Of a stretch of 60,400 bases of DNA, positions 35,890-43,963 are shown one piece after another; position 1 is the first letter of the stretch, and every line of letters begins with the position of its first letter. This stretch comes from Gemmatimonadales bacterium (lineage in GTDB: Bacteria; Gemmatimonadota; Gemmatimonadetes; Palauibacterales; Palauibacteraceae). The stretch covers positions 1 through 60,400 of the forward strand of contig VXMR01000124.1 of assembly GCA_009841005.1 (NCBI GenBank). The letters are read 5' to 3'. Under the pieces are notes generated by a model. The model was not told where the DNA came from, searched no databases, and saw nothing but the letters and a program-made list of their open reading frames with translations. Made by a program: the position numbers and the translations under genes.

Positions 35890-35979
35890 ACCCCTCGATG
35901 CGCCGCGCGATCAACGCGTGATCAACGCGGGGGCGGCGAGCGCGGCCCCGGGGCCGGGCCCACCGGCGCTGCGGCCGGG

Positions 35980-36168
35980 TCAGGCGTTCGTGCGCCCCAG
36001 GCGGAGGACGACGGCCGCGACGAGGAGGCCACAACCCGCGCCGGCCACGAAATCCTGCTCCGTGAGCGCGCCGATGAACCACGTGGCGCCCCCGGCCAGG
36101 CCGAGTCCGATCTGCAGCCGCAGCCACCAGTCCCGGCTCGACGTCGGCGCCTCCGCCCGGTCGTCCAA
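35980..36168 (-). CDS. Small membrane protein, function unknown
   Basis: A TTG at 36168, five bases after the preceding stop, gives a 62-residue protein with two hydrophobic helices (LQIGLGLAGGATWFIGAL and FVAGAGCGLLVAAVVL) joined by a short polar loop. No family is recognisable. It could equally be an artefact of the open frame, but the coupling to the upstream gene and the membrane-like text support it. It precedes recQ by 90 bp. Confidence 0.5.
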   Translation of the reverse strand: MDDRAEAPTSSRDWWLRLQIGLGLAGGATWFIGALTEQDFVAGAGCGLLVAAVVLRLGRTNA

Positions 36169-36173
36169 GTCCG

Positions 36174-36860
36174 CTATTCGTCGATCGCGCGGGCGACCGG
36201 CGTCTCGTCGCCCGCTTCCCCCCAGCCCAGCGTCGCACCGGCGATCGCCCCCCACAGCACGTTGACCGCGAGGATGGAGAAGACGACGAACACTCCCCGC
36301 CCCGCGTAGAGCCCGAGCGCGGACACCAGCGGGAGTTCCCCTCTCACGAAGTCCAGCGCGGGCTCGCCGATCGCGAGCCGGATGACGACGTAGAAGGTCG
36401 GCGCCAGGGCGAACATCGCGCCGCGAGCGGCCGGCGATCCCGGCATGTGCGTGTAGAGCACGCCGAGCATGAGGCCCCAGACCGCGCCGCTTCCGAGGTG
36501 CGACAGGAACTCCGCCCCCGTCCACCCCGAAGTCAGTCCCATGCTCAGCGCTCCGACGGAGCCGAACGTCGCCACCACCGAGCGCGCCGTGGCGGACACC
36601 GCGGCGCCGAGGAGTCCGCCGAGCAGTCCGAGGCCGAGGCGGGCGCTCAGATCGAGTGGGCCCTCGGCCTCCGCGCCGTACGCGCCGCCTCCGAGGAGCA
36701 CACCCGCCGCGGCGAGCCCCGCGATGAGCAGGAGCACGGCGAGCGTGAGCGGTGCCGCGTCCGTCCCGAGGAGGACGATGCCCGACGCGCCGGCGCCCAG
36801 CGCCGCGACGCGCCACAGGAAGGCCGACCCCGCCGTCGAAGCCGCACCCGTTTCGCTCAT
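36174..36860 (-). CDS. Polytopic membrane protein, function unknown
   Basis: The ATG at 36860, after GGGAGGGAG, gives 228 residues with about six hydrophobic segments (for example FLWRVAALGAGASGIVLLGTD and GLYAGRGVFVVFSILAVNVLWGAIAG). Length and text do not match a transporter family I know. It overlaps the enoyl-CoA hydratase gene by ATGA, so it is the distal part of the acyl-CoA operon, but no role there is evident. Confidence 0.7.
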   Translation of the reverse strand: MSETGAASTAGSAFLWRVAALGAGASGIVLLGTDAAPLTLAVLLLIAGLAAAGVLLGGGAYGAEAEGPLDLSARLGLGLLGGLLGAAVSATARSVVATFGSVGALSMGLTSGWTGAEFLSHLGSGAVWGLMLGVLYTHMPGSPAARGAMFALAPTFYVVIRLAIGEPALDFVRGELPLVSALGLYAGRGVFVVFSILAVNVLWGAIAGATLGWGEAGDETPVARAIDE

Positions 36861-37669
36861 GCTCCCTCCCTTTTCTCCCGTTTCCCGCCCTTCTCCCGTT
36901 TCCCGCCACGCTCGAGAAACCGGCGGATCCCTGCCTGGCAATCGTCCGTCATGCGGGCGACGGCGTTCACGCGGGCGCCGGTCGCGACCGCGGCCTCGAA
37001 GCTCTGCCCCTCCGTGCCGTAGAGCAGCTTCTTCGTGAGCGCGAGCGCGGAGGCGCTCCGCCCCGCGAGTTCGGCCAGGAAGGCGGCGCTCTCCGCCTCG
37101 AACTCCGCGTCCGCGCAGACCCGGTTCACGAGCCCCAGCCGCGACGCCTCCGCCGCATCGATCGTGTCCCCGAGCGACATCAACTCGAAGGCGCGCTTCT
37201 CCCCCAGGTTCCGGCGCAGGATCGCCGTCACCATCGCGGGCACGAAACCGAGCCGCACCTCCGGGTAGCCGAAACGGGCGCTCTCCGCCGCGAGCACGAG
37301 GTCGCACGCCGTCGCGAGGCCGCACCCGCCCGCGAGCGCCCGGCCGTGCACGATCGCGACGACCGGCTTCGAGAGCTTCCTCAGCAGCGTGAAGAGTTCG
37401 CCCAGCGCTTCCGCCTCCCGCAGGCTCGCCATGACCCCTTCCTCGACCGAAGCCTGCACCTCCGCCAGGTCGGCCCCCGCGCAGAAGTCCGGGCCGCGCC
37501 CCCCGATCCCGACCACTCGCACGCGGGCGTCCGCCTCGGCGAGCGCGAGCGCCTCCTTCAGTTCCGCGACGAGCGCCCCGCTCAGCGCGTTGCGGCGTTC
37601 CGCACGGTCGAGGCGGATCCGGTTCACGCCGGTCCGTTCGTCGATTTCTATCTCGAGGTATTCGAACAT
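36857..37669 (-). CDS. Crotonase-family protein (enoyl-CoA hydratase/isomerase type)
   Basis: A 270-residue crotonase. The oxyanion-hole segments are FCAGADLAEV and ALAGGCGLATACDLVLAAE. Only the second catalytic glutamate is present (GYPEVRLGFVP); the first, usually in GGCEL, is glycine (GGCGL). This fits an isomerase or a methylglutaconyl-CoA-hydratase-like enzyme rather than a classic hydratase. The C-terminus ends in a basic repeat (RGGKREKGGKREKREGA). It sits in the AtuA/carboxylase run, where it could hydrate the carboxylated enoyl-CoA. Confidence 0.87.
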   Translation of the reverse strand: MFEYLEIEIDERTGVNRIRLDRAERRNALSGALVAELKEALALAEADARVRVVGIGGRGPDFCAGADLAEVQASVEEGVMASLREAEALGELFTLLRKLSKPVVAIVHGRALAGGCGLATACDLVLAAESARFGYPEVRLGFVPAMVTAILRRNLGEKRAFELMSLGDTIDAAEASRLGLVNRVCADAEFEAESAAFLAELAGRSASALALTKKLLYGTEGQSFEAAVATGARVNAVARMTDDCQAGIRRFLERGGKREKGGKREKREGA

Positions 37670-37696
37670 GAGCCTCTCGGAATCCCTGACCGCGCC

Positions 37697-38038
37697 TCAG
37701 TCCGCCGACCCGTCCACGAGATGGTCCGGCACGTCGATCTCCATTCTGAGCAGGGCCGTGGCGAACGTCTTCCCCTGTGCATCGAGCATCAGCGACACCG
37801 TCCCGCCCCCGCCCAGCGAGCGGTGGAGGAGGAAGTTGAGCGCACTCAGGTTGGGAAGCTCGAAACGCTCGACCTCGCCCTCGCAGATTCCCTTGAAGTG
37901 ATACCTCACACGTTCCGCAGTAACTTCTTTTACCAAAAATGGATAAATGGATGGACGAAAAGCGATGAGTCCCACGTTCGCCGTGTCTCCCTTGTCGCCC
38001 GAACGGGCAAACGCGATCTCCCTCAGGCGCACTCTCAC
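37697..38038 (-). CDS. AtuA C-terminal-domain-like protein
   Basis: A 113-residue protein (GTG start at 38038) with MRVRLREIAFARSGDKGDTANVGLIAFRPSIYPFL, matching the small C-terminal domain that is fused to AtuA in some bacteria and encoded separately in others. AtuA proteins belong to the acyclic-terpene utilisation (Atu) pathway, but their exact reaction is not known. The start overlaps the AtuA stop (GTGA), so the two are translated together and probably form one complex. Confidence 0.8.
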   Translation of the reverse strand: MRVRLREIAFARSGDKGDTANVGLIAFRPSIYPFLVKEVTAERVRYHFKGICEGEVERFELPNLSALNFLLHRSLGGGGTVSLMLDAQGKTFATALLRMEIDVPDHLVDGSAD

Positions 38039-39507
38039 AGCTCCATCGTCTCCACTTTCACGTTGGCCTCCACGACCCCGCGATCGATGAGCGCGGGCCA
38101 GTATGCGACGACCTCCTGCACGCGCGGACGGCCGCCCGCGAAGCCGGTGACGGTGGGCGGGCCCGCGAGGATGAGGGGCGCGATCTCCCGGCTGAAGCGC
38201 GACACGGCGTGGCGATCCGGACTGCGGACGCCGACCCGCAGCGTGACTTCGGGCAGATCGTCGGAGGGAGGACCGGCCAGCGGCCCGTGACAGGCGCCGG
38301 CGCCGACGAATTCCGTTCGGATCTCGTCGAACTCGAGCCCCAGGTGCCGCAGTCGACCCCGGAGGATCTCATCCGCGCGCCGCGCCTTGTCCACCGCGTC
38401 GGGCCAGGCGTACGTCAGGGCGCCCACCGCCTTGAAGCCGTCGTGATACGCGATGGACACCTTGAGCTTGTCCGTGCGCGAGCGGCCGGCGACGCCTTCG
38501 ACCCGGACCCGGTCCTTCCCCAGGTCGCGAAGACGGATGGTCGAGAAGTCCGCGACCACATCCGGCGTGATATACTCGCGCGGGTCGCCGAGTTCGTACA
38601 CGATCTGCTCCGCGACCGTCGCCCACGTCACCCGTCCGCCGAGCTCCGGGTGCTTCGTCACCACGAAGGTCCCGTCCTCCTCCGCTTCGATGATGGGATA
38701 GCCCGGGAGGGTGAGGTCGATCTCCCGCCAGTCGACGAGCGAGTTCCCGCCGGAGGCCTGGCACCCGCATTCGTTGATGTGTCCGGCGACGACCCCGTGT
38801 GCGAGCCGGTCCCAGTCGTCCGTCGGCCAGGAGAACTCGTGCATGAGGGGCGCGTAGGTGAGCGCCGTGTCCGTCGAGCGCCCGGCCACGACGATGTCCG
38901 CCTCCTGCCGCAGCGCCTCGATGATCGGTTCGGCGCCGAGGTACGCGTTCGCGGCGGCCACCCGGTCGCGGACCGTCGAGAGGGGCTCGCCCGTCTCCAT
39001 GTGGCGGAGTTCGTGTCCCGCCGCGAGGAGGTCGTCGAGCGAGTCCATGAGGTCGTCGCCCGTGATCACGGCCACGCGGGGCCGGCGGGGCAGCGATTGA
39101 TCCGCGAACGCGAACCCGAGTTCGGCCCGGCACCCCTCCGGGTTCACGCCGCCCGCGTTGGAGACCACGCGGACCTCCTTCTCGAGGAGATCGCCGATGA
39201 GGTCGTCCATCAGGGACACGAAGTCGCGTGCGTAACCGGCGGCCGGGTCCCGGTCCCGCTGCTTCTGCATGATCGACATCGTGATCTCGGCCAGGTAGTC
39301 GAGCATCAGGTAGTCGATCGCGCCGCGACGCACCTGCAGCTTGGGCGCTTCCTGCCAGTCTCCCCAGAACCCCTGCCCCGCTGCGACGCGCACCCGGCGG
39401 CCGCCGTCGGGCGCCACGCGGGCCGGGAGCGGCTGCTCCTCGAGTCCCACCGCGGCCGACGCCTCTTCGAGCGCGAGGGCTTCCGGCGCCCCGGGCTGCG
39501 CGTTCAC
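38035..39507 (-). CDS. AtuA-family (acyclic terpene utilisation) protein
   Basis: The start is GTG at 39507, overlapping the carboxylase stop, and gives 490 residues. Diagnostic text is VRVAAGQGFWGDWQEAPKLQVRRG, LMLDYLAEITMSIMQKQR, VSNAGGVNPEGC and VVAGRSTDTALTYAPLMHEF, followed by HINECGCQASGGN. This is the DUF1446/AtuA family. In Pseudomonas the Atu genes break down citronellol and geraniol through acyl-CoA carboxylation, but the role of AtuA itself is open. The order carboxylase beta-AtuA-AtuA_C-enoyl-CoA hydratase supports a branched-chain acyl-CoA route here. It may also be used in leucine degradation. Confidence 0.87.
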   Translation of the reverse strand: MNAQPGAPEALALEEASAAVGLEEQPLPARVAPDGGRRVRVAAGQGFWGDWQEAPKLQVRRGAIDYLMLDYLAEITMSIMQKQRDRDPAAGYARDFVSLMDDLIGDLLEKEVRVVSNAGGVNPEGCRAELGFAFADQSLPRRPRVAVITGDDLMDSLDDLLAAGHELRHMETGEPLSTVRDRVAAANAYLGAEPIIEALRQEADIVVAGRSTDTALTYAPLMHEFSWPTDDWDRLAHGVVAGHINECGCQASGGNSLVDWREIDLTLPGYPIIEAEEDGTFVVTKHPELGGRVTWATVAEQIVYELGDPREYITPDVVADFSTIRLRDLGKDRVRVEGVAGRSRTDKLKVSIAYHDGFKAVGALTYAWPDAVDKARRADEILRGRLRHLGLEFDEIRTEFVGAGACHGPLAGPPSDDLPEVTLRVGVRSPDRHAVSRFSREIAPLILAGPPTVTGFAGGRPRVQEVVAYWPALIDRGVVEANVKVETMEL

Positions 39508-41114
39508 AGGCTGTCCGGGAGGGTGAAGGGTCCGAGATGCGGGCCCGGATTGCCGAGCGAGCAGCGGAGCGCGAGCGCCAGCACCGCCCGCGTGTCCTCC
39601 GGGGTCACGATCGCGTCCACGAAGCCTCGCGCCGCCGCGTATTTCGCATCGAGTTGCTCCTCGTAATTCTGCCGCGTCCGCTCGATCGCGGCCGCCGTCT
39701 CCTCGTCCAGCTCTCCGCCCGCCGCCTCCTCGAGCTTGCGCCCGAACGCGGCCTGCACGGCAGCCTCTCCCTCCATCACCCCCATCCGCCCCGTCGGCCA
39801 GGTGAAGATGAAGTCGGGATCGAACCCCTGCGCCGCCATCGCGTAGTACCCCGCCCCGCTCGCGTGGTTGACCGTGAGCACGATCTTCGGCACGCGGGCC
39901 GTCGCCATCGACTCGACCATGCGCGCGCCCGCACGGATGATCCCGGACTGCTCCGCCTTCGGCCCGACCATGAACCCGCTCACATCCTGCACGAAGAGGA
40001 GCGGCGTGTCGTGCCGGTCGCACAGGTCCATGAAGTATGCCACCTTCTCCGCGCTCTCCGTGTATACGATCCCGCCGAACTTGGGCGGTTCGCCCGCCTC
40101 TCCCCGGAACATCCCCCGCCGGTTCGCGATGACCCCCACGCGGAAGCCGTCGATGTGCCCCGTGCCCGTGAGCATCTCCTGCGCGCGGTCCGCCTGGAAC
40201 TCCTCGAACAGACCCTCGTCGAGGATCATCTCGAGGACCGCCTCCATGTCGAAGGGCTGGCGGTGGTCGCCGGGCAGGAGCGCGTAGGCTTCCTCCGCGG
40301 AGCGCGCCGCCTCCCGCGCATCGATGGCGGGGTCCGGACGGAGGCCGGCGGGGAGTCCGGCGACGAGCGAGCGGACCTTCTCGATGCACGCGTTGTCGTC
40401 CTCCACCCGGTAGTGCGCCACGCCGCTCACCCGGTTGTGCATGAGCGCCCCGCCGAGTTCCTCGGCTTCGACCTCCTGCCCCGTCGCCCCCTTCACGAGG
40501 TTCGGGCCCCCGAGACCCATGAAGCTCGTCCCCTCGACCATCACGATCACGTCCGAGAGGGCGGGAAGATACGCGCCCCCCGCGATGCACTGTCCCATCA
40601 CGGCGGAGATCTGCGGCACCTCGAGGTAGTGTCGCATGATCGAGTTGTAGTAGAAGATGCGGCTCGCGCCGTATTGCCCCGGGAAGACGCCGCCCTGGTA
40701 CGGCAGGTTCACGCCGGCCGAGTCCACGAGATAGACGATCGGCACGCGGCACCGCATCGCGATCTCCTGCGCCCGCAGGATCTTCACGATCGTCTCGGGC
40801 CACCAACTCCCGGCCTTCACAGTCTGGTCGTTCGCGACGATGACGACCTCGCGTCCGCAGACCTCGCCCACCCCGGTGACGACGCCGGCGGCCGGCGCCT
40901 TGTCGTCGTACCGGTCGTGCGCGATGAGGAGGCCGATCTCGAGGAAACCGCCGCCCTCGTCTATGAGGAGGTCGATCCGCTCGCGGGCCGTGAGCTTGCC
41001 CTGGGCGTGCTGCCGGGCCACCCGCTCTTCCCCGCCGCCGCGCTGGATCCGGGCTTCGAGCTCGCGCAGTTCGGCGACGAGCGCGCCCATCCGGCTGTCG
41101 TCGTTATCCCCCAC
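39504..41114 (-). CDS. Acyl-CoA carboxylase, carboxyltransferase (beta) subunit
   Basis: A 536-residue biotin-dependent carboxyltransferase of the methylcrotonyl/geranyl/propionyl-CoA type. The N-terminal half has RVARQHAQGKLTARERIDLLIDEGG and VYLVDSAGVNLPYQGGVFPGQYG, and the C-terminal half has FVQDVSGFMVGPKAEQSGIIRAGARMV and ASGAGYYAMAAQGFDPDFIFTWPTGRMGVMEG. It needs a biotin carboxylase/carrier subunit, which is not in this window. The neighbours (AtuA, AtuA_C) favour methylcrotonyl- or geranyl-CoA as substrate. The start is GTG at 41114; an ATG at 41090 is also in frame. Confidence 0.92.
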   Translation of the reverse strand: MGDNDDSRMGALVAELRELEARIQRGGGEERVARQHAQGKLTARERIDLLIDEGGGFLEIGLLIAHDRYDDKAPAAGVVTGVGEVCGREVVIVANDQTVKAGSWWPETIVKILRAQEIAMRCRVPIVYLVDSAGVNLPYQGGVFPGQYGASRIFYYNSIMRHYLEVPQISAVMGQCIAGGAYLPALSDVIVMVEGTSFMGLGGPNLVKGATGQEVEAEELGGALMHNRVSGVAHYRVEDDNACIEKVRSLVAGLPAGLRPDPAIDAREAARSAEEAYALLPGDHRQPFDMEAVLEMILDEGLFEEFQADRAQEMLTGTGHIDGFRVGVIANRRGMFRGEAGEPPKFGGIVYTESAEKVAYFMDLCDRHDTPLLFVQDVSGFMVGPKAEQSGIIRAGARMVESMATARVPKIVLTVNHASGAGYYAMAAQGFDPDFIFTWPTGRMGVMEGEAAVQAAFGRKLEEAAGGELDEETAAAIERTRQNYEEQLDAKYAAARGFVDAIVTPEDTRAVLALALRCSLGNPGPHLGPFTLPDSL

Positions 41115-41123
41115 CGGTCGCGG

Positions 41124-41552
41124 CTAGCCCTTCGCCCCGGAGGCTTCGCGCCCGCTCTCCTCGAACCAGGCGCGGATGTAGTCGACGGCATCGGAGGTCG
41201 AGGTTCCCGGGCCGAAGAGGCGGCCGACGCCGAGGTCCGTCAGCGCCTCCATGTCTTCGGCGGGGATGATCCCTCCCCCGGTGAGAAGGACCCCGTCCAT
41301 GCCCTGCCCATCGAGGAGCGACTTCACGCGCGGGAAGAGCGTCATGTGCGCCCCCGACAGGATCGAGAGCGCCACGACGTCCACGTCCTCCTGGAGCGCG
41401 GTGGCGGCGATCATCTCGGGCGTCTGGTGGAGTCCGGTGTAGATGACCTCCATCCCCGCGTCCTGGAGGGCGGCCGCCATCACCTTCGCACCCCGGTCGT
41501 GTCCGTCGAGCCCCGGCTTGGCCACGAGCACACGTATCTTCGGTTCGATCAA
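41124..41552 (-). CDS. Cobalamin-binding (methylmalonyl-CoA mutase small-domain-like) protein
   Basis: I take the TTG at 41552, six bases after GGGAAG; the resulting 142 residues match the family length. The B12-binding fold is clear: [25 protein letters not shown] with the D-x-H-x-x-G cobalt-ligand motif, [12 protein letters not shown], and [10 protein letters not shown]. Upstream GTG starts (41618, 41606) are alternatives. It would be the coenzyme-binding part of methylmalonyl-CoA or a related acyl-CoA mutase; the large substrate-binding subunit is not encoded here. It is first in the carboxylase operon, linking carboxylation to rearrangement. Confidence 0.85.
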   Translation of the reverse strand: MIEPKIRVLVAKPGLDGHDRGAKVMAAALQDAGMEVIYTGLHQTPEMIAATALQEDVDVVALSILSGAHMTLFPRVKSLLDGQGMDGVLLTGGGIIPAEDMEALTDLGVGRLFGPGTSTSDAVDYIRAWFEESGREASGAKG

Positions 41553-41731
41553 GCGCTTCTTCCCGGCAGTTCGTTTCGGGAGTTCATCCCGGTAATTCGC
41601 GGTCACCTTCGCGGTCACGAGGGAACGGTCGAAAGTATCCGCGGAAAGGCGCGCGCTGCAACGACGATCCGGCGTCGACGCCCGCCGTCTCCGGGGTTGC
41701 CTTCGCCCGCTCCGGCCCACACCCTCGTTCC

Positions 41732-42838
41732 ATGCGCGACGACGCGACACGAGTACACCGGACCCTCCTGAACCTGGCGGCCTTCGTCATCATCGTGGCC
41801 GGGATGCGGGCCGCCAACTGGCTCATCGTCTCCTTCGTGCTCGCGCTCTTTCTCACCATCCTCTGCTCCACCCCGCTCCGCTGGATGACGGCCCGCCGGG
41901 TTCCCAAGTCCGTCGCGGTCCTCGCCCTGGTGCTCGTCCTCCTCGCCCTCGGGACCGTGGCGGGGGGCCTGATCGCGACCCCCCTCGTCGAACTCGGGCG
42001 TACGGAGGCGCAACTCGACCGACTCTTCGCCGAGCAGGTCGAGACGGTGGAGGCCACGCTGAGCGACTACATGGTGCGCTTCGGGCTCCAGTCGCCGCTG
42101 CTCGACACCAACGAACTCATCTCGATCTCGCCGAGCTGGGTGCTCGGCCTCATGCGGCAGCTCGTCGAGAACCTGGGGTTCATCCTCGCCAACGGGTTCC
42201 TGATCATCCTCACGATGGTCTTCATGCTGCTCGAGATCTCGAGCTTCCCCACCAAGGTGCGGGTCGCCCTCGGCGAGGCCGATGCGACGGAGGCACGGGA
42301 GAACTGGGAGAAGGTCGGGACCGCGGTCCGGCGCTACGTCGTGCTGAAGACGATCGTCAGCCTCGGCACCGGACTCTGCATCGGGGGGCTCATGGCGCTC
42401 CTGGGCGTCAACTACCCGATTCTGTGGGGCGTGCTCGCCTTCCTGCTGAACTACGTGCCCAACATCGGGTCCTTCATCGCGGCCGTGCCGGCGGTGCTCG
42501 TCGCGTGGCTCACGATGGGGGTCGGGACGGCGGTCGCCGCCGCGGCCGGGTTCCTCGTCGTCAACGTCCTCTGGGGAAACCTCATCGAGCCGAAGGTCAT
42601 GGGATACAGCGTGGGCCTGTCGACGCTCGTCGTCTTCGCTTCGCTCGTCTTCTGGGGCTGGGTCCTGGGGCCCGTGGGGATGCTGCTTTCGGTGCCGCTC
42701 ACGGTGATGTTCCGCATCGTGCTCGGGACGAACGAGTCCACCCGCTGGATCGCGGTGCTGCTCGGCTCGGAGCGGTCGGACGAGATCACGCAGGCGATCG
42801 ACGCCGAGGTCGCCATCGCGCTCGGGAAGGGCAGCTAG
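41732..42838 (+). CDS. AI-2E-family transporter (PerM/TqsA-like membrane protein)
   Basis: A 368-residue integral membrane protein with about eight helices. The family marks are [24 protein letters not shown] near the start and [26 protein letters not shown] plus [41 protein letters not shown] near the end. Members export autoinducer-2 or move sodium or protons; most are uncharacterised, so no substrate is assigned. It stands between two minus-strand operons and has no clear ribosome site at the ATG (41732). Confidence 0.88.
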   Translation: MRDDATRVHRTLLNLAAFVIIVAGMRAANWLIVSFVLALFLTILCSTPLRWMTARRVPKSVAVLALVLVLLALGTVAGGLIATPLVELGRTEAQLDRLFAEQVETVEATLSDYMVRFGLQSPLLDTNELISISPSWVLGLMRQLVENLGFILANGFLIILTMVFMLLEISSFPTKVRVALGEADATEARENWEKVGTAVRRYVVLKTIVSLGTGLCIGGLMALLGVNYPILWGVLAFLLNYVPNIGSFIAAVPAVLVAWLTMGVGTAVAAAAGFLVVNVLWGNLIEPKVMGYSVGLSTLVVFASLVFWGWVLGPVGMLLSVPLTVMFRIVLGTNESTRWIAVLLGSERSDEITQAIDAEVAIALGKGS

Positions 42839-42895
42839 CGGGCCTCAGCCAGGCGGCTGGGGCCAGGCGGCCGCGGGGGGGCCAGGCGGCTGAGC

Positions 42896-43963
42896 CTACG
42901 CGGCGGCCCGGCGGAAGATGTCGAGCGCCACCCCCACATCGTCATCCGTCGTGTGGAGGTGGGGGATGACCCGCAGATCCCGCCGGCTGTAGGCGTTCAG
43001 CAGGACGCCCGCCTCCCGGCAGCGTCCGGCGAACTCCGGGGCGTCGACCGCGGTCGTCCGGAAGCGGACGATGTTCGTCTCCACGCCTTCGACATCGACC
43101 TCCAGTCCGGCGATCGCGGCGAGTCCGCCGGCCAGCCTCCTCGCCCGGGCGTGATCCTCCGTGAGCCGCTCGCGGTGGTGCTCGAGCGCGTACAGGGCGC
43201 CGGCGGCCACGATCCCCGCCTGCCGGAAGCCTCCGCCGTAGAGCTGCTTGAACCGGCGGGCGCGCTCGATGAGATCGGCCGGGCCGGCGAGGGCGGAACC
43301 CAGCGGGGCGCCGAGCGCCTTGGAGAAGCAGACGTTCACCGTGTCGAAGCCGGCGGCGAACTCGGCTTCGGGGATGCCGGCGGCCGCGGTCGCGTTCCAC
43401 AGCCGGGCGCCGTCGAGGTGGGGCGCGAGGCCGGCCTCGCGCGCGGCGGTGAGCATCTCGCGCAGGAGGTCGAGCGGCCACACGGCGCCGCCCGCCCCGT
43501 TGTGCGTGTTCTCGGCGCAGACGAGCCGCACGGGCGACTGCATGCGCGCGCGCACGGTCCCCATGTCGAGGTTGAGCGCCGCCCGCAGCGTCGCCGCGCC
43601 GAAGATGCCGCGTTCGCCCTCGAGCGGCCGGATAACGACCCCGGAGATCGGCGACGGCGCGCCCCCCTCGCCGAACCAGATGTGCGCCCCCGGGCCGATG
43701 AGGACGGTGTCGCCCGGCTCCGTGTGCGCGCGCAGGGCGAGCTGGTTGCTCATCGTGCCCGTCGGCACGTACATGGCGGCTTCCTTGCCGAGGACCGCCG
43801 CCGTCCGCCGCTCCAGTTCGAGCACCGTCGGGTCGTCCCCGTAGCAGTCGTCCCCCACGGGTGCCGCCGCCATCGCCGCCCGCATCGCCTCCGTCGGGCG
43901 CGTAACCGTGTCGCTGCGGAGATCGATGATCTTCCCGGCCCCGTTCCCGGCCGCCGGGCTCAC
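42896..43963 (-). CDS. Low-specificity threonine aldolase family protein
   Basis: A 355-residue PLP-dependent fold-type I enzyme. Clear marks are IDLRSDTVTRPTEAMRAAMAAAPVGDDCYGDDPTV at the N-terminus, ENTHNGAGGAVWPLD, HLDGARLWN and the PLP lysine in VNVCFSKALGAPLGSAL. It should cleave threonine or allo-threonine to glycine and acetaldehyde; related hydroxy-amino-acid aldolases are possible. The start is GTG at 43963, overlapping the amidase stop, so the two are co-expressed. Confidence 0.92.
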   Translation of the reverse strand: MSPAAGNGAGKIIDLRSDTVTRPTEAMRAAMAAAPVGDDCYGDDPTVLELERRTAAVLGKEAAMYVPTGTMSNQLALRAHTEPGDTVLIGPGAHIWFGEGGAPSPISGVVIRPLEGERGIFGAATLRAALNLDMGTVRARMQSPVRLVCAENTHNGAGGAVWPLDLLREMLTAAREAGLAPHLDGARLWNATAAAGIPEAEFAAGFDTVNVCFSKALGAPLGSALAGPADLIERARRFKQLYGGGFRQAGIVAAGALYALEHHRERLTEDHARARRLAGGLAAIAGLEVDVEGVETNIVRFRTTAVDAPEFAGRCREAGVLLNAYSRRDLRVIPHLHTTDDDVGVALDIFRRAAA

